In this document: in pieces, positions 1-8,493 of the stretch
Numbering within the stretch: the first letter of the stretch is position 1
How the letters are laid out: each line of letters starts with the position of its first letter
Assembly: GCA_001941225.1 (NCBI GenBank)
Contig: MSHM01000036.1
Coordinates: 1 to 54,297, forward strand
Direction: 5' to 3'
From: Oscillospiraceae bacterium Zagget12
GTDB lineage: Bacteria; Bacillota; Clostridia; UBA1381
DNA length: 54,297 nt
Notes under the pieces: generated by a model
Seen by the model: only the letters and a program-made list of their open reading frames with translations
Databases searched by the model: none
Told to the model about the DNA's origin: nothing
Made by a program: the position numbers and the translations under genes

Positions 1-37
1 TTTGGAAGGTGTCACCGGTTATTGATAGTGACAGTTT
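1..37. repeat. Short dispersed element with TGTCAC/GTGACA dyad, copy 1
   Basis: A 37-bp element matching the copy at 7928-7964 at 32 of 37 positions. The first 16 and last 13 bases are identical and only the central 8 vary. It contains an inverted repeat, TGTCAC (10-15) and GTGACA (28-33), with a 12-base spacer. Conserved ends and a variable loop suggest a hairpin or a protein-binding dyad. The function is unknown. Confidence 0.6.
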
Positions 38-112
38 GAACCTCGCGAGGTGAATTTGGCGGCACGCAAAAAGGGCAACCACAATGGGCGCCCCTACGGT
101 TTGCAGCCGTAT
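38..112. repeat. GC-rich dispersed repeat fragment downstream of feoB
   Basis: Contains the core ATGGGCGCCCCTAC and the flank AGGTGAATTTG, which recur at 2581-2848, 25088-25176 and 31050-31125. No credible gene is present. It lies directly after the feoB stop codon, so it may also act as the 3' end of that transcript. Confidence 0.55.
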
Positions 113-2464
113 TTACAGCACCATACCGAGTAACATTCCGACAAGTCTTACAAGTGCGGCGGCAATCCACGCAACGGCGCATTGTCCGATTACAACACCG
201 AGCGCCCATTTCCCGCCAAGTTCGCGCTTAACCGAGGCAACGGCGGCGACGCAGGGCGTGTAAAGCAAGCAGAACGCGAGCAGGCTTGCCGCGCCGACGG
301 ACGTGAGAACCGACTGCAAAACGGCGATGTCGCCAAAGAGAACCGAAAGCGTTGAAACAACACTCTCCTTTGCCAAAAAGCCTGTGATAAGCGCCGTGGA
401 AATACGCCAATCGCCGAAACCGAGCGGCTTAAATATCGGCGCGATAAATCCCGCAATCAACGCGAGAATACTGTCCTGCGAATCGGTTACCATATTTAAA
501 TGCGTGTTAAAGGTTTGCAGGAACCATATAACTATCGTTGCGATAAATATAACCGTGAACGCTCTTTGCAGGAAGTCCTTCGCCTTATCCCAAAGGAGCC
601 GCGCTACGTTTTTCGCGCCCGGCATACGGTAGTTAGGAAGTTCCATAACAAACGGTATTGCCTCTCCTTTAAAGACCGTACTTTTAAACAGCAGCGCCAC
701 AAGAACGCCGACAACCATACCGCCAAAATACAGCGCGACCATCACAAGACCCGCCCAATGCGGGAAAAACGCCGCCGCGAAAAAGCCGTATATCGGGAGC
801 TTTGCCGAACAGCTCATAAACGGCGTCAGGAGCATAGTCATTTTGCGGTCGCGCTCAGACGGGAGCGTCCGACACGCCATAACGCCCGGAACGGTACAGC
901 CGAAACCTATCAGCATCGGCACAATACTTCTGCCGGAAAGTCCGATTTTTCGTAGAAACTTGTCCATAATAAAGGCGACGCGCGCCATATATCCGCTGTC
1001 CTCCAATAGGGACAGGAAAAAGAACAATATTACAACGTACGGCAGGAAACTTAACACACTGCCGACGCCCGCGAAGATTCCGTCGATAACGAGCGAGTGC
1101 AAAGCGGCGTTCACATTCAGGGCCGAAAGAGCCGCATCGGTTATATCCGTGAGAAGTCCTATTCCCGTTTCGAGCAATCCCGAAAGGCGGTCGCCAAGCA
1201 CGTTAAACGTAAGCAGAAACACCGCCGCCATAATCACCACAAAGCACGGCAGGGCTGTAAATTTGCCCGTAAGCACGCGGTCAAGCCTTTCGCTCCTTAT
1301 GCGTTCCTTGCTTTCCTTAGGCTTAACTATGGTCGCGGCGCACACGTTTTCGATAAATTCAAACCGCATTTCCGCAATCGCGGCGGAGCGGTCAAGAACG
1401 CGTTCCTTTTCCATCTGCGTCACTATGTACTCTATGCCCTCTTTTTCGCTGTCCGTAAGGCGGAGCTTTTCGGCGATGAGCGCGTCATTTTCGACAAGCT
1501 TTGTCGCGGCGAAACGGAGCGGTATTTTCGCGTCCTTTGCCTTGTCCTCAATAAGGTGCATAATCGCGTGCAAACAGCGGTGCACCGCGCCGGATTTACC
1601 CGACGCGCCGCAGAAATCCTTTCTGCCCGGATGCTCTTGATTTTTCGCGATGTGAACGGCGTGTGACACAAGCTCGTCTATACCCTCGTTTTTTGCCGCC
1701 GAAATCGGCACAACGGGAATACCCAAATGCGCCTCAAGCTCATTCACTCTTACCGAGCCGCCGTTTTCCCTGACCTCGTCCATCATATTGAGCGCCAGCA
1801 CCATAGGAATATCAAGCTCCATAAGCTGCATTGTAAGGTAAAGATTGCGCTCTATATTCGTCGCGTCAACGATGTTGATAATGCCGCGCGGGTTTTCGTC
1901 AAGCACAAAATTTCTCGTCACAATCTCCTCGCTTGAATACGGCGACATCGAGTATATGCCCGGAAGGTCTGTGATAAGCGTGTTCTTATAGCCCTTTATC
2001 CCGCCGTCCTTTCTGTCCACGGTTACGCCGGGGAAATTACCGACGTGCTGATTCGCGCCGGTGAGCTGATTAAAGAGCGTTGTTTTTCCGCAATTTTGGT
2101 TTCCTACAAGAGCGAAGGTCAGCATTTCACCGTCCGGCAGCGGATCGCTTTCCGATTTGCTGTGATACTTGCCGCCCTCACCCAGACCCGGGTGCGGAAT
2201 CGGTTTTTTACGTTCAATTACACGCACCTCGTCCGCGCTCTGTACGTTAGTGACGGAAATTTTCTCCGCGTCCGCAAGGCGCAGCGTCAGCTCGTAGCTA
2301 TGTATGCGTATCTCAACAGGGTCGCCCATCGGCGCGTACTTTACCATAGTCACACGCGCGCCCGGGATTATGCCCATATCAAGAAAATGCTGGCGAAGTG
2401 CGCCCTCGCCGCCGACGGATTGAACAATTCCGCTTTTGCCTATTTCCAAATCTTTAAGTGTCAT
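113..2464 (-). CDS. feoB: FeoA-FeoB fusion, ferrous iron transporter
   Basis: GTP-dependent Fe(II) uptake permease of the cytoplasmic membrane, 783 residues. An SH3-like FeoA domain occupies about residues 1-73 (GIVQSVGGEG, FLDMGIIPGARV), followed by a linker of about 40 residues. The FeoB G domain follows: G1 GNQNCGKTT at 121-129, G2 region GNFPGVTVD at 142-150, G3 DLPG at 166-169, G4 NMMD at 226-229 and G5 SAAK near 255. The second half is hydrophobic, with the two gate regions typical of FeoB (for example MLIGFGCTVPGVMACRTL and LLYTPCVAAV). FeoA is usually a separate small protein; here it is fused in frame at the N-terminus, a variant seen in some anaerobes. AAGGAA precedes the ATG. An anaerobe would be expected to take up iron as Fe(II), which fits the hydrogenase and flavodoxin genes nearby. 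Identification is firm. Confidence 0.96.
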   Translation of the reverse strand: MTLKDLEIGKSGIVQSVGGEGALRQHFLDMGIIPGARVTMVKYAPMGDPVEIRIHSYELTLRLADAEKISVTNVQSADEVRVIERKKPIPHPGLGEGGKYHSKSESDPLPDGEMLTFALVGNQNCGKTTLFNQLTGANQHVGNFPGVTVDRKDGGIKGYKNTLITDLPGIYSMSPYSSEEIVTRNFVLDENPRGIINIVDATNIERNLYLTMQLMELDIPMVLALNMMDEVRENGGSVRVNELEAHLGIPVVPISAAKNEGIDELVSHAVHIAKNQEHPGRKDFCGASGKSGAVHRCLHAIMHLIEDKAKDAKIPLRFAATKLVENDALIAEKLRLTDSEKEGIEYIVTQMEKERVLDRSAAIAEMRFEFIENVCAATIVKPKESKERIRSERLDRVLTGKFTALPCFVVIMAAVFLLTFNVLGDRLSGLLETGIGLLTDITDAALSALNVNAALHSLVIDGIFAGVGSVLSFLPYVVILFFFLSLLEDSGYMARVAFIMDKFLRKIGLSGRSIVPMLIGFGCTVPGVMACRTLPSERDRKMTMLLTPFMSCSAKLPIYGFFAAAFFPHWAGLVMVALYFGGMVVGVLVALLFKSTVFKGEAIPFVMELPNYRMPGAKNVARLLWDKAKDFLQRAFTVIFIATIVIWFLQTFNTHLNMVTDSQDSILALIAGFIAPIFKPLGFGDWRISTALITGFLAKESVVSTLSVLFGDIAVLQSVLTSVGAASLLAFCLLYTPCVAAVASVKRELGGKWALGVVIGQCAVAWIAAALVRLVGMLLGMVL

Positions 2465-2496
2465 AAAATCATCATTCCTTATTTTATTCTATAAAG

Positions 2497-2525
2497 AGTA
2501 TACTACATTTTCGGTGGACTTACAA
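2497..2525 (-). promoter_or_regulatory. feoB promoter
   Basis: On the minus strand, -35 TTGTAA (2520-2525), a 17-bp spacer and -10 TATACT (2497-2502), followed 33 bases later by the feoB ATG. I see no clear Fur or DtxR-type dyad between promoter and start. Confidence 0.6.
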
Positions 2526-2580
2526 TCAAAATCGGTATATTTATTTCAAAATGCCTTGTCTGTAAAAAAATGACAATTTA

Positions 2581-2848
2581 CGGTGGGCGGGCGACCACAA
2601 GGGTCACCCCTACGAAGTGAGATATTCGACAAAGCTTATTTGTAGGGGCAACCCTTGTGGTTGCCCGTATAAAAATTCCGGCGAACACTGTTCGGGGCGA
2701 ACATCGTTCGGGGCGAACATCGTTCGCCGCTACGGAATGGGTCGTCGAGGCGCCGACCCCTACGAAGTGAATTTGCCGGCTGTGGTTGTAGGGGCGGGCA
2801 TTGCCCGCCCACGGGCGCCCAATGGGCGCCCCTACGAAGTGAGATATA
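2581..2848. repeat. Mosaic of GC-rich dispersed repeats
   Basis: The gene-free stretch 2465-2914 holds, besides the feoB promoter and a terminator, a patchwork of short modules: several copies of CCCCTACGAAGTGA, inverted GTAGGGGC/GCCCCTAC pairs, GGGCGGGCATTGCCCGCCC, ATGGGCGCCCCTAC, and a tandem 16-bp unit GGGGCGAACATCGTTC at about 2695-2727 (two copies plus a degenerate one from 2681). Related copies lie near 38-112, 25088-25176 and 31050-31125. Open frames across it are in-frame readings of the repeat (for example VGAPIGRP) and not genes. Confidence 0.75.
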
Positions 2849-2854
2849 CGAACA

Positions 2855-2887
2855 AACAAAAAACGGCAGTGGAAATCCACTGCCGCT
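2855..2887 (-). terminator. Terminator of the 2915-7819 gene
   Basis: On the minus strand a perfect CGGCAGTGGA/TCCACTGCCG stem with a short loop runs into TTTTTTG. It follows the secreted-protein gene and insulates it from the repeat mosaic. Confidence 0.85.
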
Positions 2888-2914
2888 TATATTGCGCCGT
2901 TTATTGGGCGTTAT

Positions 2915-5900
2915 TTATTCCAAGATACGAGTACCATTGCAATGTCTTTTTGAGTCGATTTTACCGTCGCGGTTAAGGTCGTACTTGATATAATCTTCCG
3001 GATTAGTTGTCAAATCGCCCTTACCGAAATACGATACTACCGCCGACAAATCGTACAGATTGATATTTTCATCAGCGACAATATCGCCCGCGAGGAACGT
3101 AAGTGTCTTATAAACGCTGCTGTCGGCATCGTCCTTTGATATTACTACCATTTCATCGTCCATTACGTTATTCCAAACGGTCACGGTTGCCGTGCTATCG
3201 GTCGGAACAATCGTTGTGCGGTATGTGCGGTAGCCGTCGCCGCTGAACTCAAGCGTGTAAGCATAGTCTTGGTAAACATCAACCTGCGCCGTATAACCGT
3301 TATAGCCGGACAATGCTCCGGTTTCATCACCGTTATCCGCATAGGTTATCGGAATTGCCGTCTGTATCGGAGCGGTAAGATCGTCATTTCCAAATTCAAC
3401 GGTTTCATCAACATCCACACCGGTTACCTTAACCTTCATCTGTGTATAATCCTTCGATTGCTCCTCAACCGCGTTCGGGAATACCACATTTATGGTAAGC
3501 TTTGACGGGTCAAGGCTTACACTGCCGGTAAGCGTTTGAGTTACATTAAGGTTGCTGTTTTCGGTGCCGGTTACGGTGGTGTTCGATGTGACATAGGTTC
3601 TTACTATATTATTGTCAACATCTGCCGTTTTCGCGGTCTGAACCTGATTCATCGTATAATCACCGTCAACGCCGAATGTAAAGTCGCCGACGCCGTTAAA
3701 GGTTACAATACCTATTGTAAGATACTCGCTTTGAGTTGCTCCCGCGGTCATTTCAGCCGTAACGTCCGAAGTACCGTTATTTGTCTTGCCGTCGATATTG
3801 AACTCGTATACCGTCGCGGTTTCGGTGCCTATCGTGGTATCGGCGGTTGTTATCGCTACAGCGTATTTGTACGAATCGCTGTACGGAGCTATTGTATATC
3901 CGATTTCGTCGTTATCAATCTCAAACACAAGCTGCGCCGACATAAAGCGGTAGATTTCGCCGTCGCCGACAAGGCTTATGTAATATTGGTCATCAGTGCC
4001 CGAAACAGGCGTATAAACAACGCTTATATTCTGCGCCGCCGCGTCGGTGGCGTTATTAGCCTCTATTGTCCAGGTCGAGAAACCCAGCATTGTTTCAACC
4101 TCTACTGCGCCGTTCGACACAGTTGTTGTGAAATACTCAATCTGACCGTCATCGGTTTTATGCGTTATACGAACCTTTGTGCCGTCGGCAAAGGTATTTG
4201 CGTCTATCGGAATGGTTACCGTAGCAGCTACGCCATTGAGGTCAAGCTCCTGCTTATCGGGTGTGGAACTGTTGTCAACAGTATACAGGATATACGGCTC
4301 GATGTCCATAGTAAGTACGCTGTTTTCATATTTGTAATTTGTCACCTCATCGCGGCGCGATATGGTTATGGTTGAAGGAGTCGTAGTCAGCGAATCGATA
4401 TATTCTTCTGCAACATCTCTATACTTTATTCTTACATCATTGCCGTCTATCATTGTGCTGCCGGTATAAAGTATGTCGGTACTCTCAACTGTACCATTTT
4501 CTGTCTTATATGTTTCGTTATCGCCGATGTCAAGCGTATAATTACCGTTGAGATTTTCGGTGATGGATTCCTTAATACCGTTTACTTCATATATCAGCGA
4601 ATTTTCCGTAATATCAATCTCGTAGCAATCCGCCGCAAGGTATTCAAACACATCAACGGAATATTTTCCTTGGCTGATTATGAGATCCGCGTTTGCGTCG
4701 CTCAAATTGCCCGCAATCGCAGCGGCGGTAATTTCTGTGTCGCCTCCGCCGATTTCAACGGTGTATGTACCCGTAGTTTCCATAGTGCCGATTAGGTTCA
4801 AATTCGGCGTTTCTACTACTGAATCAGTCAAGGTTGCGTTTCCGTTGCTCTGACCGATTACAGCTCCGGGCATTCCGGCGCTGTCGGCTGCAGCATCCGA
4901 TGTTACGGTTGCGCCGCTGATAGTTACATTTCCGGCATAGCCGATAATGTAGCCGCTCTTTGTGGTTGCGGAGGCAAATGTAATATCGCTTACCGTTACA
5001 TTTTCAATGGTTCCGGAGAATGAGTGACCCGTGATACCGCCGGCGAACCAGCCCTCAACGGTAACACCCGTTACTGTACAGTCCTTTATTACCGTGCCGT
5101 TCTCGGCAGATGCCGCGATACCGCCGGCATGGTTATATCTGTCGTTAGACGAAGTAATGAAACTGCTGTTCGCAACGTTCAGATTCTGTATAGTCGCGCC
5201 CGACGTCACACCGAACACGCCCGCATAAGCGGCGGAATTGGATGAAGTGGTTGCTGTATAGCTCATATTGGAAATGGTATAATTATTTCCCTCAAGCGTA
5301 CCCTTGAACGGATTGGTTTCGGTGCCGACGGGTTCAAGTGTAAATTCCGCCGCGGATAGAGTAGCCGCGCCGAAGTCAAGGTCCGCCTTAAGATTTACGG
5401 TCTTGCCTGAGAATGTGTAGCCGAGAACATTTACCGCGTAGGCAAACATTTTCCACTCATCAACTGTGGATATTTCATACGTACCGTTGTTGATCCATGT
5501 TTGGCAGGCTGTGTCCTCGTCGCTCGTCTCGCGGTTACATACCGCATAGACTGTTGTGTCGCCGGTAAGAGTTATTGTAGCCGTGAGCGTGTATGTTCCG
5601 TCTGCATTTTGTGTATTTTCGGAAATTGCGCTGCCTGTGCCGTCCTTATTATAGTACCAACCCAATGTATAATTTCCGGAATAAGTTGAGGCAATCTCGG
5701 CTGTTGCCGTGATTTCAACGGTATCTCCGACATAGCCGCTGTATTCATATGGGAAATTATCGGAATTGTTTATTATTGTCGATTTTCCGTCCACAGTAAC
5801 CGTTGCGCTTTGCAGCGTCACAACGTCTGTATCATAAGATGCAAGCGTAAAGCTTGCCGCTGTTCTGGTTACCTGATAGCCGTCATTGGCAACAGAAGTA

Positions 5901-7819
5901 ATACTGTAGCCATACGGTACATAGGTAGTCGGATCTGCTCCGTAGACCGTGCAGGCGAGAATTTCAAGCGTGTCGGTTGTAGCTGTGATTGTGCCTAAAG
6001 TAACGCTGCCTGTTCCGACGCTGTCAGTAATTGTCAGCTTTCCGGTGCTTACCGTAAGTGTGTCAATCTCTGCCGCATATCCCGCAAGGTCAAGCGTTGC
6101 GGAAACATTGTTGCTGTAGGTAAGAGTTTCCTCATCAACATTGCGAATCAGCGTAACCGTGTCGCCGGCTACAGCCGCGGCAAGCGCGTCATTAAGGCTT
6201 GTATAGCTAGTTGAGCCAATCGTCGCAACAATCGATGTGTCCTCTATGACTTTATAAACAGCTGTGCCGTCCAATGTGTCTGATTCCGTTTTATAGCCCG
6301 CGGCACAGTATGCTGTTACATCTTCGCTGAATGTGCCGTTTGTCAGCAGCGTAACCGTGCCGCCCTCAGCCACGCTAAAGCAGCTGCCGGTTGCAAGAAT
6401 TGTTGCATTGTCTAACGTAAGCGTGCCGCCCTCAGCCACGCTAAAGCAGGTGCCGGTTGATTTAATCGTCGTATTATCCACTGAAATCGCAGAATAAGCG
6501 CCGACTGTAATTCCGGTACAGCTGATACTGCCGGTTTTGCCCTCTGAGCTGTCCGTGATTGTGAGCGCATCGCCGATTTCTTCGTCTTCACCGATTTCGA
6601 TTGTTCCGCAAGTGAGCGAATAACCCGCAAGGTCAAGAGTAACATCGGGACCCTCGACGCTAAGGTTACCGGCGTCAGCTACGTCATTAAGAAGTGTTAC
6701 GGTCGCATTGTTGCTATCACTTGCCGCGGTAAGCGCCTCTTGGACGGTTTCGTAACTTTTAGTAGTGCCGCTGATTGTTGTCGTGGCGAGATATGTTTTT
6801 TCTTCAGCTTTTTGGACTGTCCATGTGCCTTCACCGGTATTTTCAACTTCTTCATAGCCGTCGGCTATTGTCGCACACGTAATTGTGCTTGGCTGAACGG
6901 CAAATGTACCGCCGCTGATGGTGATTTTTTTATAACTGCCGCTAAAATTAGCTTCTGTAAAATCTCCGCTCTCAATAGCAAGCAGAGCCGTGTTTGCATC
7001 AATTCTAATTGTTCCTATAATTTTAGAATCACCGCTGATTGTAGTTGAAGAATAACTGCCCAAGTACAGTGCATATGGGGTAGTTTTTGCCAAAGCTGAA
7101 AGTGTACTGTCTTTAATGGTCGCAGTAGCACTATGGCTAGAAATACCAGAAACTTTCATCGCACAGTTAGTGGTATTACCGGTATCAGTACAACTGACTG
7201 CCATACCATCAAGGTTTATCGTTCCTGCGTATGCATGTAAAACAGGATAACTACTGCTTTGACCTTTTGATGATTCAATCTTACCGTTTGATAAAGTCAA
7301 TGTTGAGTATGTAGCATTGGAACTGCTATAATACGCACGAATAGTTCCCCTGTTATTGCTTGAGCTGTTATTATACAGGGTATATCCATTGAAATCAATA
7401 CTATATTCGTCCGCGGTTGTCACACTAATCATATAACCTGTCGTACCGGTATATTCATATGTAAAATCACTGCTAAGGTAGTAGTTATAATTTGGCATAG
7501 TAAAATTAACTGTTGTACTATCACATACTTCATTAAAATTCGTGCCGTCCGTGCCGAAAAGCTCAAAAGCCGCCGCATTATCGGAGGTTTCTTCCGCGTC
7601 AAACAGCTCCGTTTCCGGTTCCTCCGGTTCTTCGGCGGGTTCTTCCTCCGCGTCAAACAGCTCTATTTCCGGTTCTGCCGTTTCTTCCGCGTCATTAAGC
7701 TCAACAATGCTTTCTTCCGCAGCCGCGTCCTCATCGTCTGCGAGCGCGGGCATTGCCGCAGTTGAAACAAGCATTGCCGCGGCAGTCAACGCCGCGAGTA
7801 TTTTTTTCCTTAATTCCAT
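2915..7819 (-). CDS. Large secreted surface protein with cohesin-like, X-module and (frameshifted) dockerin-like C-terminus
   Basis: A 1634-residue exported protein. The start chosen is the ATG at 7819, 6 bases after AGGAGGAAAA; an upstream in-frame ATG at 7846 lies before the ribosome binding site. Order: signal peptide (1-28); acidic stalk with three ELFDAEE-type repeats; long Thr/Ser/Gly-rich beta-helix-like region with GLUG-like repeats; a cohesin-like sandwich from about 1253; an X-module-like domain; and a dockerin-like segment (GDIVADENINLYDLSAVV ... YDLNRDGKIDSK). The last 12 residues are out of frame. The paralogue at 25270-28161 ends DSKDIAMVLVSWDK, and deleting one T from the T5 run at 2947-2951 restores DSKDIAMVLVSWNK with a stop at 2911-2913. 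The promoter carries a G9 tract. The family of the large repeat region is not recognised; surface attachment is inferred. Confidence 0.85.
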   Translation of the reverse strand: MELRKKILAALTAAAMLVSTAAMPALADDEDAAAEESIVELNDAEETAEPEIELFDAEEEPAEEPEEPETELFDAEETSDNAAAFELFGTDGTNFNEVCDSTTVNFTMPNYNYYLSSDFTYEYTGTTGYMISVTTADEYSIDFNGYTLYNNSSSNNRGTIRAYYSSSNATYSTLTLSNGKIESSKGQSSSYPVLHAYAGTINLDGMAVSCTDTGNTTNCAMKVSGISSHSATATIKDSTLSALAKTTPYALYLGSYSSTTISGDSKIIGTIRIDANTALLAIESGDFTEANFSGSYKKITISGGTFAVQPSTITCATIADGYEEVENTGEGTWTVQKAEEKTYLATTTISGTTKSYETVQEALTAASDSNNATVTLLNDVADAGNLSVEGPDVTLDLAGYSLTCGTIEIGEDEEIGDALTITDSSEGKTGSISCTGITVGAYSAISVDNTTIKSTGTCFSVAEGGTLTLDNATILATGSCFSVAEGGTVTLLTNGTFSEDVTAYCAAGYKTESDTLDGTAVYKVIEDTSIVATIGSTSYTSLNDALAAAVAGDTVTLIRNVDEETLTYSNNVSATLDLAGYAAEIDTLTVSTGKLTITDSVGTGSVTLGTITATTDTLEILACTVYGADPTTYVPYGYSITSVANDGYQVTRTAASFTLASYDTDVVTLQSATVTVDGKSTIINNSDNFPYEYSGYVGDTVEITATAEIASTYSGNYTLGWYYNKDGTGSAISENTQNADGTYTLTATITLTGDTTVYAVCNRETSDEDTACQTWINNGTYEISTVDEWKMFAYAVNVLGYTFSGKTVNLKADLDFGAATLSAAEFTLEPVGTETNPFKGTLEGNNYTISNMSYTATTSSNSAAYAGVFGVTSGATIQNLNVANSSFITSSNDRYNHAGGIAASAENGTVIKDCTVTGVTVEGWFAGGITGHSFSGTIENVTVSDITFASATTKSGYIIGYAGNVTISGATVTSDAAADSAGMPGAVIGQSNGNATLTDSVVETPNLNLIGTMETTGTYTVEIGGGDTEITAAAIAGNLSDANADLIISQGKYSVDVFEYLAADCYEIDITENSLIYEVNGIKESITENLNGNYTLDIGDNETYKTENGTVESTDILYTGSTMIDGNDVRIKYRDVAEEYIDSLTTTPSTITISRRDEVTNYKYENSVLTMDIEPYILYTVDNSSTPDKQELDLNGVAATVTIPIDANTFADGTKVRITHKTDDGQIEYFTTTVSNGAVEVETMLGFSTWTIEANNATDAAAQNISVVYTPVSGTDDQYYISLVGDGEIYRFMSAQLVFEIDNDEIGYTIAPYSDSYKYAVAITTADTTIGTETATVYEFNIDGKTNNGTSDVTAEMTAGATQSEYLTIGIVTFNGVGDFTFGVDGDYTMNQVQTAKTADVDNNIVRTYVTSNTTVTGTENSNLNVTQTLTGSVSLDPSKLTINVVFPNAVEEQSKDYTQMKVKVTGVDVDETVEFGNDDLTAPIQTAIPITYADNGDETGALSGYNGYTAQVDVYQDYAYTLEFSGDGYRTYRTTIVPTDSTATVTVWNNVMDDEMVVISKDDADSSVYKTLTFLAGDIVADENINLYDLSAVVSYFGKGDLTTNPEDYIKYDLNRDGKIDSKRHCNGTRILE

Positions 7820-7873
7820 ATGTTTTTCCTCCTTGTTTGTATTCATTTGGGCAAAATTGCCCTATATACTTTA

Positions 7874-7901
7874 ATTGTAACCCCCCCCCGATTTTTGTCA
7901 A
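7874..7901 (-). promoter_or_regulatory. Promoter with a G9 tract as spacer (candidate phase-variable promoter)
   Basis: On the minus strand, -35 TTGACA (7896-7901) and -10 TACAAT (7874-7879) are separated by 16 bp, of which nine consecutive bases are G (7881-7889 as C on the plus strand). One more G would give the optimal 17-bp spacer. A 14-bp palindrome GGGCAAAATTGCCC (7849-7862) sits just after the expected start site. Confidence 0.75.
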
Positions 7902-7927
7902 GTGTTTTTTGTGTTGATTTTGGGATT

Positions 7928-7964
7928 TTTGGAAGGTGTCACCAGTCAGATATAGTGACAGTTT
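7928..7964. repeat. Short dispersed element with TGTCAC/GTGACA dyad, copy 2
   Basis: Second copy of the 37-bp element at 1-37, with identical ends, dyad and 12-base spacing. It lies about 27 bases upstream of the -35 box of the G-tract promoter, so a regulatory role is possible but untested. Confidence 0.6.
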
Positions 7965-8000
7965 AAAAAAACGGCATATGCCGTGGTATAGAATAGGCAG

Positions 8001-8033
8001 GTTCGAGGCGGTTTAGCTAACCACATTCCGAAC
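8001..8033. promoter_or_regulatory. Nested inverted repeat of unknown role
   Basis: Outer arms GTTCG (8001-8005) and CGAAC (8029-8033) enclose GGTTTAGCTAACC (8010-8022), itself a near-perfect dyad whose half-sites resemble the GGTTAG/CTAACC operator at 11503-11520. It lies between the tRNA-Arg terminator and the G-tract promoter. Confidence 0.35.
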
Positions 8034-8043
8034 GAAAGACCCC

Positions 8044-8096
8044 AAAAACACAAAACCCGCATAAACACTTGATTTTCAAGCATTTATGCGGGTTTT
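8044..8096 (-). terminator. Terminator of tRNA-Arg
   Basis: Minus-strand stem of 14 bp (arms 8052-8065 and 8083-8096, AAAACCCGCATAAA on the minus strand) followed by TTTTGTGTTTTT. It directly follows the tRNA 3' end. Confidence 0.85.
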
Positions 8097-8101
8097 AAAT
8101 T

Positions 8102-8178
8102 TGGCGCACCTGACAGGATTCGAACCTGCGGCACCCGGAATCGGAATCCGGTGCTCTATCCAACTGAGCTACAGGTGC
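8102..8178 (-). tRNA. tRNA-Arg (CCG)
   Basis: A 77-base cloverleaf read on the minus strand. The acceptor GCACCTG pairs with CAGGTGC, the anticodon stem is CCGGA/TCCGG, and the loop TTCCGAT gives anticodon CCG (codon CGG). The T arm contains GGTTCGAATCC and the 3' CCA is encoded. All helices can be paired by eye. Confidence 0.95.
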
Positions 8179-8186
8179 ATATATGT

Positions 8187-8215
8187 ATTTTAACATATGC
8201 CGCCGTTAATGTCAA
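8187..8215 (-). promoter_or_regulatory. tRNA-Arg promoter
   Basis: Minus-strand TTGACA (8210-8215), 17-bp spacer, TAAAAT (8187-8192), which places the start site just before the tRNA 5' end. Confidence 0.8.
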
Positions 8216-8331
8216 ATAATAAATCATCTGCGCGCAACACCGAACCGCCGCGTTTATGTGCGGTAATTACAAGCGCGGCAAATGTGTGAATTGCTCCGCA
8301 AAAGCCGCTTTTTTCGTCTTTAGTCACATTT

Positions 8332-8360
8332 ATTTTATCCTCAAAGGGGCTTAAAGTCAA
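8332..8360 (-). promoter_or_regulatory. Possible second upstream promoter for the tRNA-Arg region
   Basis: Minus-strand TTGACT (8355-8360), 17-bp spacer, TAAAAT (8332-8337). It would start transcription about 150 bases before the tRNA. A short frame reading TKDEKSGFCGAIHTF from a GTG lies directly downstream, but I have no independent support that it is a gene. Apart from these promoters and the one at 8388, nothing is seen in 8179-8493. Confidence 0.4.
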
Positions 8361-8387
8361 TATATGTAACAAATTTATAAATTATAT

Positions 8388-8416
8388 TTGACAGAAGTTT
8401 TAAAATGATGTATACT
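8388..8416 (+). promoter_or_regulatory. Promoter of the SCP2-like gene
   Basis: TTGACA (8388-8393), 17-bp spacer, TATACT (8411-8416). The start codon follows about 78 bases later, after AAAGGGG. Confidence 0.8.
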
Positions 8417-8493
8417 TACTTTAGTTTTAGTTGATACAAAACCACGATGAACAGAATACTTTTTTCTGTTAATACGAAAGGGGAATTTTAAAA

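Noticed and set aside
843-1640. Long plus-strand open frames opposite feoB
   Set aside because: Antisense shadows of a firmly identified FeoB; no RBS and low-complexity Ser/Arg-rich composition.
2578-2976. Open frames across the repeat mosaic (both strands)
   Set aside because: They are translations of the palindromic repeat (VGAPIGRP-like strings) and have no RBS.
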